The notes below the pieces were generated by a model. The model saw nothing but the letters and a program-made list of their open reading frames with translations. It was not told the origin of the DNA and ran no database searches. Below are positions 28,141 through 36,838 of a stretch of 64,000 bases of DNA, piece after piece (the stretch's first letter is position 1; each line of letters begins with the position of its first letter). The position numbers and the translations under genes are program-made. This stretch comes from GCA-2733415 sp964276095 (GTDB lineage Bacteria; Bacteroidota; Bacteroidia; Flavobacteriales; Flavobacteriaceae), in assembly GCA_964276095.1 (NCBI GenBank), contig CAXYDR010000001.1:682001-746000 (forward strand), written 5' to 3'.

Positions 28141-29886
28141 TTAATCTTTAATATCTAAACCAAATTCTTGACGTAATAATCCAATTGCAGGATTCATCTC
28201 CAGTAGTTTTTCGTATTTATCTGCTGCAGAGAATACATATTTTTTAGCTACTTCTTCATTAACATCAACTTGAATGCTAATATCGTAGTTGCTTAATTTT
28301 TTTCGGACATAAGAGAGGATTCCATATTGTGCGCCATGAATATCCATTTGCATAGAAGCATTTGGTACTTCAATATGAATCATGGTTCCTTTTATAGTTA
28401 ATTTCTCTCTTTTTTCTTTATCTGTAATATCAAAAATTGAGGCTACAATTTTTGCTCCATCATCATCAAGTTTTTGGGTGTATTCTATCCAATACTTGAT
28501 TAAATCTTCTTCTTTGAAATCATTAGTAGGCAGTACTTCGTGTTGCACTTCTTCCGCAAGTTTAGCATCTAAATGCTCTTTTTTCTTACGAATACTTGAT
28601 AATGATAAACCGGAAACCTTTCCTTTAGATGAAACAGGTGTTTTTAATTTTGGTAAAACTGCTTTTTCAATAACAGGTTTTTCAGGTTCTACTAATTCGG
28701 TTTTTGGTTCTTCAACTACATTTGGTGTAGCTTTTGGTAGGGGAGCCTTAGGTGTATTAGTAGAAATAAAAAATGTAGCAGGAATTATAAAGTTTTTAGG
28801 CTTTTTTTTTTCTCCCGACTCATTGAGTCCGAAAGTGATAGAAGCTAGTTGCATTAGTGATAACTCAACGAGTAAACGCTGATTCCTACTTGTTTTATAC
28901 TTCAGATCACAATCGTTAGCAGTATCAATTCCTTGAATTAAAAAAGCTTGTGAGGCTTTTTTCGATTGCACTAAATATTGTTCTTGAGCTTTACTACCAA
29001 CTTCTAATAATTGAATAGTAGCTTGGTTTTTACAAACAAGCAAATCTCTAAAATGAGAAGCTAAGCCTGATATAAAATGATGACCATCAAATCCTTTTGA
29101 TAAACACTCATTAAATAACAGTAGTAATTGTGGAATGTTGTTTTCTAATATTAAATCAGTTGCCTTAAAATAGGTGTCGTAATCTAAAACATTTAAGTTT
29201 TCGGTAACAGCTTGCCTGGTTAAATTTTTACCAGAAAAACTTACTACACGATCAAATATAGATAATGCATCACGCATAGCACCATCTGCTTTTTGTGCGA
29301 TAATGTGTAAAGCATCATCTTCAGCAGTAATTCCTTGTTCTTTTGCGATATAAGCTAAATAATTAGCCGCATCTTTTACGGTAATACGCTTAAAATCAAA
29401 AATCTGACAACGTGAAAGTATTGTAGGTATGATTTTATGTTTTTCCGTAGTAGCTAAAATGAAAATAGCATGTTTAGGAGGTTCTTCAAGAGTTTTTAGA
29501 AACGCATTAAAAGCTGCTTGAGATAACATATGTACCTCATCAATAATATAAACCTTGTAAGTTCCAACTTGTGGTGGTATACGAACTTGATCAATTAAAC
29601 TTCTAATATCATCAACAGAATTGTTTGATGCTGCATCTAATTCAAAAACATTAAAGGCAAAATCTTCATTTTCGTCGTCATGACCTTCTTGATGATTAAT
29701 TTTCTTAGCTAAAATACGAGCACAAGAAGTTTTACCAACACCTCTCGGACCACAGAATAATAATGCTTGGGCCAAGTGATTATTTTCAATAGCATTAAGT
29801 AAAGTATTGGTTATTGCTTGTTGCCCAACAACATCAGTAAATGTTTTAGGTCTGTACTTTCTTGCCGATACTACAAAATGTTCCAT
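28141..29886 (-). CDS. dnaX: DNA polymerase III subunit gamma/tau
   Basis: Clamp-loader ATPase of the replicative polymerase, 581 aa. Walker A is GPRGVGKT at residues 46-53, Walker B IIDEVH at 114-119, and the SRC motif (sensor and arginine finger region) lies in ILSRCQIFDFKR. The four-cysteine zinc module usually found between Walker A and the ELDAASNN motif is absent: residues 61-80 (KKINHQEGHDDENEDFAFNV) contain no cysteine pair. From memory this is also the case in other Flavobacteriaceae. Residues after about 365 are the proline/lysine-rich tau-type extension with a folded C-terminal region. No obvious slippage heptamer for making a shorter gamma form was identified. Confidence 0.95.
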   Translation of the reverse strand: MEHFVVSARKYRPKTFTDVVGQQAITNTLLNAIENNHLAQALLFCGPRGVGKTSCARILAKKINHQEGHDDENEDFAFNVFELDAASNNSVDDIRSLIDQVRIPPQVGTYKVYIIDEVHMLSQAAFNAFLKTLEEPPKHAIFILATTEKHKIIPTILSRCQIFDFKRITVKDAANYLAYIAKEQGITAEDDALHIIAQKADGAMRDALSIFDRVVSFSGKNLTRQAVTENLNVLDYDTYFKATDLILENNIPQLLLLFNECLSKGFDGHHFISGLASHFRDLLVCKNQATIQLLEVGSKAQEQYLVQSKKASQAFLIQGIDTANDCDLKYKTSRNQRLLVELSLMQLASITFGLNESGEKKKPKNFIIPATFFISTNTPKAPLPKATPNVVEEPKTELVEPEKPVIEKAVLPKLKTPVSSKGKVSGLSLSSIRKKKEHLDAKLAEEVQHEVLPTNDFKEEDLIKYWIEYTQKLDDDGAKIVASIFDITDKEKREKLTIKGTMIHIEVPNASMQMDIHGAQYGILSYVRKKLSNYDISIQVDVNEEVAKKYVFSAADKYEKLLEMNPAIGLLRQEFGLDIKD

Positions 29887-29904
29887 TGAAAAATATTAAC
29901 ATCA

Positions 29905-29912
29905 CAAATATA
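29905..29912 (-). promoter_or_regulatory. Probable -7 box of dnaX
   Basis: Minus strand TATATTTG matches TAnnTTTG, 18 bp upstream of the dnaX ATG. Confidence 0.45.
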
Positions 29913-29979
29913 GATATTCAATTGTGAATATTGAATTCAGAATTCAGAATTTTAAGCGGAGTTATTAACATTTTAATAC

Positions 29980-29987
29980 TATTTTTG
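29980..29987 (+). promoter_or_regulatory. -7 box of the RNase P RNA gene
   Basis: TATTTTTG is an exact match to TAnnTTTG and ends 4 bp before the first base of helix P1 of the RNA, the right distance for a transcription start. Confidence 0.65.
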
Positions 29988-29991
29988 CGCT

Positions 29992-30295
29992 ATAAGCAGA
30001 CTATCTTATCGCTGTTCTGAAAAGAAGAGAGGAAAGTCCGGACACCATAGTACAATATAGCGGGTAACGCCCGTCCGTCGTGAGACGCGGACAAGTGCAA
30101 CAGAAAGTATGTACAGGTAATGCTGTAGTGAAACCAGGTAAACTCTATGTGGTGCAACGTTATGTAAACCAATGTTTGAGGGTTGTACGCCCGAAGTTGG
30201 AGGGTAAACGGTTCGATGCTACAAGTAATTGTAGTGCTAGATAAATGATAAGGACTCTTTTTAAGAGGACAGAATCCGGCTTATTGTCTGCTTAT
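29992..30295 (+). ncRNA. rnpB: RNase P RNA (class A)
   Basis: Catalytic RNA that removes 5' leaders from pre-tRNA. The ends pair to form P1: ATAAGCAGAC (29,992-30,001) with GTCTGCTTAT (30,286-30,295). The universally conserved GAGGAAAGTCCGGAC block lies at about 30,029-30,043, and the 3' conserved ACAGAATCCGGCTTA at about 30,269-30,283; the GGTAAACTC and AAACGG segments typical of bacterial RNase P are in between. The following T run can terminate transcription. The 3' end overlaps the stop codon of the convergent cupredoxin gene by a few bases. Confidence 0.97.
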
Positions 30296-30864
30296 TTTTT
30301 TATTATTCTAAAAGTGTTTTTGTTAGTATCACTTTCAATTTGAATAAAATACATTCCATTTCTGTAGTTTGACATATCAATATTTATTTGATTAGAATGA
30401 ATATTTCTTTTTAGTATTTGTTTTCCAGAAATGTTGGTAATATTTATTTTATCAATTATTATAGGAGATGATATTGTTAATTGGTTAAAAACTGGGTTGG
30501 GGAAGATGCTTAATTTATTGCTTTCTTCATCTTCAATTCCTAAAACACGTACGTGTATTGTACCAAACATTGTATTAGGGTGAAATGTACAAATAAAAGA
30601 AAAGTCGCCAATTTTTGTAAATACATGAGGAAATAATTGGCCTAAACCAGTATAGTCGTTACTCTTAAAAACTTCTTCACTTTGAGGTAAGCTAACAACA
30701 TTATGTGTTTCTTGATCATCCCAAATCCAAGTAACAGTGTCACCTTGATTGATTGTTAAATCAATATCTGACGCACCAATTTTCCATAAGATTTCTGACG
30801 TCTCTTGTGCAAAAAATGAAAATGAAGTAGCCAATACAATTAGAAAAAGGGTAATTTTTTTCAT
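30292..30864 (-). CDS. Secreted cupredoxin with T9SS type A sorting tail
   Basis: Protein of 190 aa: signal peptide (1-19, SFSFFAQ end), a plastocyanin/azurin-like domain (about 22-110) and a type A T9SS tail (about 119-190, LSIFPNPVFNQLTI to FRIIKK). The type 1 copper ligands are all present: His54 (ETHNV), Cys92, His95 and Met99 (CTFHPNTM). A redox or copper-carrying role at the cell surface follows from the family; the electron partner is unknown. The C-terminal lysine codons are read from the same bases that act as the T run after rnpB on the other strand. It is monocistronic, facing rnpB. Confidence 0.88.
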   Translation of the reverse strand: MKKITLFLIVLATSFSFFAQETSEILWKIGASDIDLTINQGDTVTWIWDDQETHNVVSLPQSEEVFKSNDYTGLGQLFPHVFTKIGDFSFICTFHPNTMFGTIHVRVLGIEDEESNKLSIFPNPVFNQLTISSPIIIDKINITNISGKQILKRNIHSNQINIDMSNYRNGMYFIQIESDTNKNTFRIIKK

Positions 30865-30959
30865 AGCTCATGAGAATTAATTAGTCTCTTAAAGTTACGG
30901 AAATAAATTGAATTCTATATTGAATAATTATTCTTTAACTATTGATATACAGTTGCTTG

Positions 30960-31523
30960 CTATTCTCCTTCTTGTGATTTCACTTGTGGGTATTCGAAAA
31001 AACTAAACATACAACCACCATATTTCTTAGAATAACTAAAGTTATCTAAGTGATCTAATTTGGTGTATGTAGAATGTTCAATGATTAAATAACCATTGTC
31101 AGTTAAAATATTATTATCAAAAACTAATTGACGAATTTCAGCAAATTTCTCATCACTAAGATTATAAGGAGGATCAGCAAATACTACATTGGCTTTTAGC
31201 TTTACACGCTCTAAGAACTTGAATACATCGCTTTTAATAACGTTAATATCAAACTCAAACTCTTCGGCTGTTTTTCTAATAAATGCAGCACAACCATGAT
31301 CAGCATCTACAGCAGTTATTTGTGTACAGCCTCTAGAAGCAAATTCATAACTGATATTACCAGTTCCTGAAAATAAATCTAACAAAGTGATTTCATTAAA
31401 ATAGAAATCATTGTTTAAAATATTAAATAAAGATTCTTTTGCTAAGTCTGTTGTTGGACGTACAGGCAATTTTTTAGGAGCAGTAATTCGTCTACCTTTA
31501 TATTTTCCGGAAATTATTCGCAT
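30960..31523 (-). CDS. rsmD: 16S rRNA (guanine(966)-N2)-methyltransferase
   Basis: Methylates G966 of 16S rRNA using S-adenosylmethionine; 187 aa, normal length. N-terminal MRIISGKYKGRRI and the following RPTTDLAKESLFNIL are typical of RsmD, the SAM-binding motif is LLDLFSGTGNISYEFASRG, and the catalytic NPPY-type motif appears as ADPPYNL. The gene directly abuts the stop codon of the DUF3822 gene upstream, forming a three-gene unit with it and the membrane protein gene before it. Confidence 0.93.
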   Translation of the reverse strand: MRIISGKYKGRRITAPKKLPVRPTTDLAKESLFNILNNDFYFNEITLLDLFSGTGNISYEFASRGCTQITAVDADHGCAAFIRKTAEEFEFDINVIKSDVFKFLERVKLKANVVFADPPYNLSDEKFAEIRQLVFDNNILTDNGYLIIEHSTYTKLDHLDNFSYSKKYGGCMFSFFEYPQVKSQEGE

Positions 31524-32348
31524 TTAAAATGTATTTAATAGGCTAAAGTGATTGTAGCCATATTTTGGTTTTTGTTCAATGTCTCTTGCAGTAAACTGAG
31601 TGTTTCTACTACCGAAAGAAATATTTCGGATGTATTGGTATAAGATACTATACAATTCATCATCTAATCCAATTTCACCTAGTAAAATTAAATCGATAAT
31701 TTCTGAGTCCAATTGTAGTTGCTCAATTGTAAACAGTATGTAATAAATAAAATCTTCTTTGGTATTAAACTCAAAAGAGTTGAATAAGTTTAACTCTCCG
31801 TTTTTAATATGAATTAATTCAAATGATGTAAGAGAAACATTACAATATAATTTACTTGTTGCAACAGTAGCAACTTTTAGCAGTTTTTCAACCACAATTG
31901 TACTTGCATGATGGTACTCAAAACTTCCAAAACGGTCGAAAAAGAAGTTGTTTATATTCACAAACGGAACATAAACGGACATGATTTCTTTTGTAGTAAT
32001 TTCGTCAACCGCTATAAAATCCGATTCAAAAATTTTATTATTGAATTTCAAATAATCAATCAAGTTGTTTTCATCATATAGTCCTTTAGGTACAAAAGTA
32101 CAGATGTTGTTTTGATGAATTAAATTAACTTGTTTGAATTCTTGTTGTAATAGAGTAGTGGTTTCAAACTCAGTTACTAATAGCTTTTCAATTTCTATAG
32201 GATTCTTTTGTTCATCAAAATGAAGCTCTTTTAGAAAAAGGATGTTGTTTTCAATTGTATCTAGTATACAAAAAGAAAGTCCATTCAAGCTAGCTTGAAC
32301 GGACAATATTGTATTAGATAGTAAGTTTATATTACTTCTTTTCGTCAT
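31524..32348 (-). CDS. DUF3822 family protein
   Basis: Conserved Bacteroidota protein of about 274 aa, whose function is unknown to me. It resembles an ASKHA-like protein in its alternating beta-alpha pattern (SVQASLNGLSFCILD at the N-terminus), and no catalytic motif could be read. The longest frame begins at 32,414, but the ATG at 32,348 (MTKRSNINLL) is preferred: the longer form would extend well into the upstream gene and its extra residues look unlike the family start. With this start the gene overlaps the previous one by 17 bp, and its stop abuts rsmD. The conserved DUF3822-rsmD pairing suggests a role connected with ribosome or RNA modification, which is only inference. Confidence 0.8.
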   Translation of the reverse strand: MTKRSNINLLSNTILSVQASLNGLSFCILDTIENNILFLKELHFDEQKNPIEIEKLLVTEFETTTLLQQEFKQVNLIHQNNICTFVPKGLYDENNLIDYLKFNNKIFESDFIAVDEITTKEIMSVYVPFVNINNFFFDRFGSFEYHHASTIVVEKLLKVATVATSKLYCNVSLTSFELIHIKNGELNLFNSFEFNTKEDFIYYILFTIEQLQLDSEIIDLILLGEIGLDDELYSILYQYIRNISFGSRNTQFTARDIEQKPKYGYNHFSLLNTF

Positions 32349-33060
32349 AGTATCTTGGCCAGTTACCATTTGTGCTAATTTCTTCCATAGATCCAACACT
32401 AATGCTAGGACCATTTACACCATCAACAGCTACAGTTTCTGATTCTTCAAACACTAAGTATTCTGGTTGATCTGCTAAAACTAGTTTCTTTTCCATTTTA
32501 GCTTCAAATACTGCAAGCTTAGAACTTCCTTTTTCAATTTCTCCAGCTTTTAATGTAAATTTAGCATCAGCACCAGGAATATTCATCATTGTTCTGTAGC
32601 GATCTGAATTTTTAAAGATTGAATCTTTAACAGAAGCAGTACCCAAAGTATCAATAAGTACTTTTTCTTTAAACATGTCAATACCAAATTGTTTTGATAA
32701 CTCTACATCTATAACAGTCGTATCTCTACGTTGTGTTAAAGTATAACTAGCAGTGTCGATAAATTTCACTAAAGAATTCCAGTCCCCATTATATTTTCCT
32801 GTAATTGTTTTATGAGCTAATTCAGCATCCCTAATATCCTTTAAGTTGTCAATTACTTTTGCGTAACGTGCTTTTTTAATTTTTTTGAATTCTATAGGTT
32901 CCATAATAGAATTATATAAAGCATTACCAATTAATAATGCAGCAATCCAAAATAATATCGTGAATATCCATTTTTTATTTTGCGGCACGAATTTATCAAT
33001 CAACTTTACTATTGCAAAAATTGCTACTATTGTTAAAACAATTAAAAGTATTGTTATCAT
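32332..33060 (-). CDS. Conserved membrane-anchored protein of unknown function
   Basis: Protein of 242 aa with two N-terminal hydrophobic segments (about residues 2-20, ITILLIVLTIVAIFAIV, and 31-50, WIFTILFWIAALLIGNALY). A soluble domain beginning EFKKIKKARYAKVIDNLKDIRDAE follows, probably helical then beta-rich. I recognise it only as a protein commonly found beside DUF3822 and rsmD in Flavobacteriaceae. It is the first gene of that unit, with a -7 box at 33,092-33,099. No motif indicates an enzyme. Confidence 0.75.
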   Translation of the reverse strand: MITILLIVLTIVAIFAIVKLIDKFVPQNKKWIFTILFWIAALLIGNALYNSIMEPIEFKKIKKARYAKVIDNLKDIRDAELAHKTITGKYNGDWNSLVKFIDTASYTLTQRRDTTVIDVELSKQFGIDMFKEKVLIDTLGTASVKDSIFKNSDRYRTMMNIPGADAKFTLKAGEIEKGSSKLAVFEAKMEKKLVLADQPEYLVFEESETVAVDGVNGPSISVGSMEEISTNGNWPRYYDEKK

Positions 33061-33091
33061 TTTTCTATAAAATTTAATTAAAGTCTTTGCA

Positions 33092-33099
33092 CAAATTTA
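33092..33099 (-). promoter_or_regulatory. Probable -7 box for the membrane protein-DUF3822-rsmD unit
   Basis: Minus strand TAAATTTG matches TAnnTTTG, 31 bp before the ATG at 33,060. It lies back to back with the plus-strand box at 33,145. Confidence 0.4.
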
Positions 33100-33144
33100 C
33101 ATTTTTTTTTCAATCAGTAAAGTAATAAAAGAAAAAATACTAAC

Positions 33145-33152
33145 TATCTTTG
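33145..33152 (+). promoter_or_regulatory. Probable -7 box of the helicase operon
   Basis: TATCTTTG matches TAnnTTTG exactly, 30 bp before the ATG at 33,183. Confidence 0.5.
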
Positions 33153-33182
33153 AAATCCACTTTTATACATTAGATTTATTAC

Positions 33183-34610
33183 ATGAATAGTACGCAATTT
33201 CATACCTTATTAAAAGAGAAGTTTCCTTTTGACCTTACTTTAAAACAAGACGTTGTGTTACAACGACTTGCAAATTTCGTGCTAGATGATCAAGATGATA
33301 ATCTTTTTGTATTAAAAGGATATGCTGGTACAGGTAAAACTACCTTAATTAGTACATTGGTAAATTGTTTGTGGAATGCACATAAAAGTGCTGTGTTATT
33401 AGCGCCAACGGGTCGTGCAGCAAAAGTTATCTCAAAATATTCTAAGAGAGAAGCGCTTACAATTCATAAAAAAATATATTTTCCGAAAAAACAAAATGGT
33501 GGAGGAGTTAGTTTTGTTTTGCAACCTAATAAACATAAAAATACGATATTTATTGTTGATGAAGCATCAATGATCTCTGATATAAATACAGATTCTAAGC
33601 TTTTTGAAAATGGTTCTTTGTTAGATGATTTACTACAATATGTGTATTCAGGAAGTAAATGTAAGTTAGTTTTTATAGGAGATACAGCACAGTTGCCTCC
33701 AATTAAACTGGATGTTAGTCCAGCATTAGATGAACAAAAATTAGCATTAAATTACAATAAGGAAGTTGATTTTATCGAGTTGGATGAAGTAGTGCGTCAA
33801 GCGGAAGGATCTGGTATTTTGACAAATGCAACGTTGTTGCGAGAGCAATTGGCTACTAATTATTTCAATTCTTTCGAATTTGATTTAGGTTCATTTCCAG
33901 ACATTGTTCGTTTACAGGATGGTTATGATATACAAAACGCTATTGAAGAATCATATTCTTTAGAAAGTAAAGAAGATACCGCTATTATAGTTCGTTCAAA
34001 TAAGCGAGCAAATATTTACAACCAACAAATTCGTAATAGGATCTTATTTCAAGAAAATGAGTTGAATGCTGGTGATTATTTAATGGTTGTTAAGAATAAT
34101 TATTTTTGGGTAAAAGAAAATAGTGAAGCCGGTTTCATTGCAAACGGTGATATTATTGAAGTTTTGGAGATATTTTCTTTTAAAGAATTATATGGTTTTC
34201 GTTTTGCAGAAGTAAAAGTACGAATGGTGGATTATCCTAATATGGCACCTTTTGAAACAGTATTGTTACTAGATACCATTACTGCAGAAACACCAGCGCT
34301 ATCTTATGAAGATGGGAACAAGTTATATCAAGAAGTACAAAAGGATTATGAAAGTGAGACTTCAAAGTATAAAAAGTTTATGAAAATTAAACAGAATAAG
34401 TACTTTAACGCTTTGCAAGTAAAGTTTTCATATGCCATGACTTGCCATAAATCGCAAGGTGGGCAATGGAAAACAGTTTTTGTAGAGCAACCTTATTTAA
34501 AAGACGGTGTAAATAAAGATTATATGCGTTGGTTGTATACCGCAATTACCAGAGCTGAAGAAAAACTATATTTAATAGGTTTTGGAGATGATTTCTTTAC
34601 GGATAATTAA
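33183..34610 (+). CDS. RecD/Pif1-like superfamily 1 DNA helicase
   Basis: ATP-dependent helicase of 475 aa. Walker A is GYAGTGKTT at residues 46-54, motif II (Walker B) FIVDEASMIS, motif III FIGDTAQLPP, and the late motifs ATCHKSQGGQW-like (AMTCHKSQGGQWKTVFV) and YTAITRAEEKLYLIG belong to the UvrD C-terminal-2 region. Length and motifs place it with the RecD2/Pif1-type (SF1B, 5'-3') helicases rather than the exonuclease V subunit, and no recB or recC is nearby. A role in DNA repair or replication-fork handling is expected. It is the first gene of a plus-strand run with gaps or overlaps of 20 bp or less ending at kdsB. Confidence 0.88.
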   Translation: MNSTQFHTLLKEKFPFDLTLKQDVVLQRLANFVLDDQDDNLFVLKGYAGTGKTTLISTLVNCLWNAHKSAVLLAPTGRAAKVISKYSKREALTIHKKIYFPKKQNGGGVSFVLQPNKHKNTIFIVDEASMISDINTDSKLFENGSLLDDLLQYVYSGSKCKLVFIGDTAQLPPIKLDVSPALDEQKLALNYNKEVDFIELDEVVRQAEGSGILTNATLLREQLATNYFNSFEFDLGSFPDIVRLQDGYDIQNAIEESYSLESKEDTAIIVRSNKRANIYNQQIRNRILFQENELNAGDYLMVVKNNYFWVKENSEAGFIANGDIIEVLEIFSFKELYGFRFAEVKVRMVDYPNMAPFETVLLLDTITAETPALSYEDGNKLYQEVQKDYESETSKYKKFMKIKQNKYFNALQVKFSYAMTCHKSQGGQWKTVFVEQPYLKDGVNKDYMRWLYTAITRAEEKLYLIGFGDDFFTDN

Positions 34611-34621
34611 TATTCAATTAT

Positions 34622-35206
34622 ATGCTTGAAACCACAGAAACATTAATAAGTATCTTTCTAGGAATAGGATTAGCTGCATCTGTAGGATTCCGAATTTTCG
34701 TTCCTTTATTTGCATTAAGTTTAGCATCTTATTTTGGAGTAATACCATTAAATGAAAGTTGGGAATGGATTGGTAGTATCACTGCAATTTGTACTTTAGG
34801 TATTGCAACTATTTTAGAAGTTCTTGCGTATTATATCCCCGTTTTTGATAATTTATTAGATACCATAGCAGTTCCGTTAGCTGCAATTGCAGGAACAGCT
34901 GTAGTTGTAAGTACTGCTGCTAATTTAGATCCTATTGTAACATGGTCATTAGCTATTATAGCTGGTGGAGGAACAGCAGCGGCAATAAAAGGAAGTGCCG
35001 CAACTACAAGAGTTGCTTCAACAACTACTACAGCAGGTTTAGCTAACCCGATTGTTGCTACGGTAGAAACTGGTGGAGCCACAGCATTGTCAGTTGTTGC
35101 TATATTTTTACCAATTTTAGCAATTGTGTTGGTTGTAGGAATACTATTAGGTGTGTTTTTCTTTTTTAAAAAAATTCGCTCAAAATTTAAAAAGAAGCAA
35201 GTTTGA
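34622..35206 (+). CDS. DUF4126 family membrane protein
   Basis: Protein of 194 aa, almost entirely hydrophobic, with about four or five membrane segments. They are rich in small residues (SVGFRIFVPLFALSLASY, AIAGTAVVVSTAANL, AIKGSAATTRVASTTTT) and end in a basic tail KKIRSKFKKKQV. The pattern matches DUF4126, an inner-membrane family of unknown function. It lies 11 bp after the helicase gene, and its stop overlaps the TTG start of the next gene by 4 bp. Confidence 0.8.
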   Translation: MLETTETLISIFLGIGLAASVGFRIFVPLFALSLASYFGVIPLNESWEWIGSITAICTLGIATILEVLAYYIPVFDNLLDTIAVPLAAIAGTAVVVSTAANLDPIVTWSLAIIAGGGTAAAIKGSAATTRVASTTTTAGLANPIVATVETGGATALSVVAIFLPILAIVLVVGILLGVFFFFKKIRSKFKKKQV

Positions 35207-35799
35207 AAAAAGTAACTAGTGTAGAAGAGTATATTGAATTACATGCTAATTTCTCTGAATTATTAGAAGAGTTAAGAGCTATAGTATTAACTACGGAACT
35301 TGAAGAATCTGTTAAATGGAATAGTCCTGTATATTCATTAAACGGTAAAAACGTACTTGGTTTCGGTGCATTTAAACATCATGCTGGTATATGGTTCTTT
35401 CAAGGTGTGTTTTTAAAAGATGAACACAATAAGTTAGTTAATGCTCAAGAGGAGAAAACCAAAGGATTGCGTCAATGGCGTTTTGAAAATAATCAGTTGA
35501 CAGATAATGAGCTAATTAAAGCATATATATTAGAGGCTATTGAAAATCAGAAGTTAGGTAAAGAAATTAAACCTGATCGTAATAAGGCTTTTAAAATACC
35601 GGAGTTGATAGAAAACAAAATGAATATTGATGCTGAGTTTAAAAACCGTTTCAAGACCCTTTCATTGAGTAAACAACGTGAATATTCGGAATATATAGCA
35701 GAAGCGAAAAGAGAAACAACTAAAATTACTCGTTTAGAAAAAATAATCCCATTAATTGAAGCTGGAAAAGGACTTCATGATAAATACAAAAATTGTTAA
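35203..35799 (+). CDS. DUF1801 / YdeI-OmpD-associated family protein
   Basis: Cytoplasmic 198-aa protein with an N-terminal DUF1801-like domain (ESVKWNSPVYSLNGKNVLGFGAFKHHAGIWFF) and a C-terminal YdeI-type helical segment (FKTLSLSKQREYSEYIAEAKRETTKITRLEKIIPLI). The function is unknown; related proteins fold like frataxin. The start is a TTG whose TTGA overlaps the preceding TGA, indicating translational coupling; no suitable ATG precedes the conserved region. It is part of the helicase-to-kdsB run. Confidence 0.8.
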   Translation: MKKVTSVEEYIELHANFSELLEELRAIVLTTELEESVKWNSPVYSLNGKNVLGFGAFKHHAGIWFFQGVFLKDEHNKLVNAQEEKTKGLRQWRFENNQLTDNELIKAYILEAIENQKLGKEIKPDRNKAFKIPELIENKMNIDAEFKNRFKTLSLSKQREYSEYIAEAKRETTKITRLEKIIPLIEAGKGLHDKYKNC

Positions 35800-35802
35800 C
35801 CT

Positions 35803-36084
35803 ATGAATTTTAATAAATTATATGCCATTTGTTGTGGTTTAAGTGCCTTAACAATTTTTACAACCTATATATTTGTCTATTATAAAAATTTAGAGAAATT
35901 TACTTCAGAGTTACAATATGCTGTAATAGCTATTTCAACAATAGCTTTTATTTGTTCATTAGTAGTGCTTGTAAAAAATGCAAAATTATTATTTTCTAAA
36001 GAGTATATGTATACAACCATCATCTTAATATTAATATCAATATTAGCAATGTGGTATAATCAGTTTTTGTTTGTTAGAATATAA
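35803..36084 (+). CDS. Small membrane protein of unknown function
   Basis: Protein of 93 aa with three predicted membrane segments (LYAICCGLSALTIFTTYIFV, YAVIAISTIAFICSLVVLV and TTIILILISILAMWYNQFLF). I recognise no family. It lies 3 bp after the DUF1801-type gene and 20 bp before kdsB on the same strand, so it is probably translated as part of that operon. AT content resembles its neighbours. Confidence 0.65.
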   Translation: MNFNKLYAICCGLSALTIFTTYIFVYYKNLEKFTSELQYAVIAISTIAFICSLVVLVKNAKLLFSKEYMYTTIILILISILAMWYNQFLFVRI

Positions 36085-36104
36085 TTAAAAGTTAAAAGAT
36101 TATT

Positions 36105-36836
36105 ATGAAAGTAATTGCAATGATACCAGCTCGCTATGAAGCGTCACGTTTTCCAGGGAAGTTAATGAAAGATTTAGCTGGGAAATCGGTTATTTTAAGA
36201 ACATATGAAAATGCTGTAAACACAAAGTTGTTTTCGGAAGTATATGTAGTTACGGATTCGGATATTATTTTTGAAGAAGTAGTGAATAATGGAGGTAAGG
36301 CAATAATGAGTATTGCTGAACATGAATGCGGAAGTGATCGTATAGCTGAAGCAGTTACTAATATAGATTGCGATATTGTGGTAAATGTTCAAGGAGATGA
36401 ACCTAATGTGCATATACAAGCCTTAACGGATTTATTAGCTGTGTATAAAAATGACACTAATAAAGAAATAGATTTAGCGTCTATCATGCATCAAATTAAT
36501 GATATAGAGGAAATTAATAACCCTAATGCAGTTAAAGTTGTTGTAGATAATAGTAATAAAGCATTGTATTTTTCACGATCTCCAATACCTTTTGCTAGAG
36601 AAGAAAGTACAGCTAAATATTTTAAGCATCAAGGGATATATGCATTTAGGAAACAAGCATTGTTAGACTTTACACAAATGCCTATGCAGTATTTAGAGGC
36701 TACTGAAAAATTAGAGCAATTACGTTATTTAGAGTTTAATAAAACCATTAAAATGGTTGAAACTACTCACGTGTCTATTGGTATAGATACTCCAGAGGAT
36801 TTAGTGCAGGCAAATAAAGAGTTTAGAGAGTTGTAA
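36105..36836 (+). CDS. kdsB: 3-deoxy-manno-octulosonate cytidylyltransferase
   Basis: Activates KDO with CTP to CMP-KDO for lipopolysaccharide inner core synthesis; cytoplasmic, 243 aa, the usual length. The nucleotide-binding start is MIPARYEASRFPGKLM, followed by YVVTDSDIIFE, HECGSDRIAEA and the metal/CTP motif VNVQGDEPNV; the sugar-binding region FSRSPIPFARE and the C-terminal IGIDTPEDL are typical. The stop lies 2 bp from the stop of the convergent methyltransferase-like gene. Confidence 0.96.
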   Translation: MKVIAMIPARYEASRFPGKLMKDLAGKSVILRTYENAVNTKLFSEVYVVTDSDIIFEEVVNNGGKAIMSIAEHECGSDRIAEAVTNIDCDIVVNVQGDEPNVHIQALTDLLAVYKNDTNKEIDLASIMHQINDIEEINNPNAVKVVVDNSNKALYFSRSPIPFAREESTAKYFKHQGIYAFRKQALLDFTQMPMQYLEATEKLEQLRYLEFNKTIKMVETTHVSIGIDTPEDLVQANKEFREL

Positions 36837-36838
36837 TC

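Noticed and set aside
32349..32414. Longer start for the DUF3822 gene
   Set aside because: It would overlap the upstream gene by 83 bp and add 22 residues unlike the family; the ATG at 32,348 leaves a 17-bp overlap.
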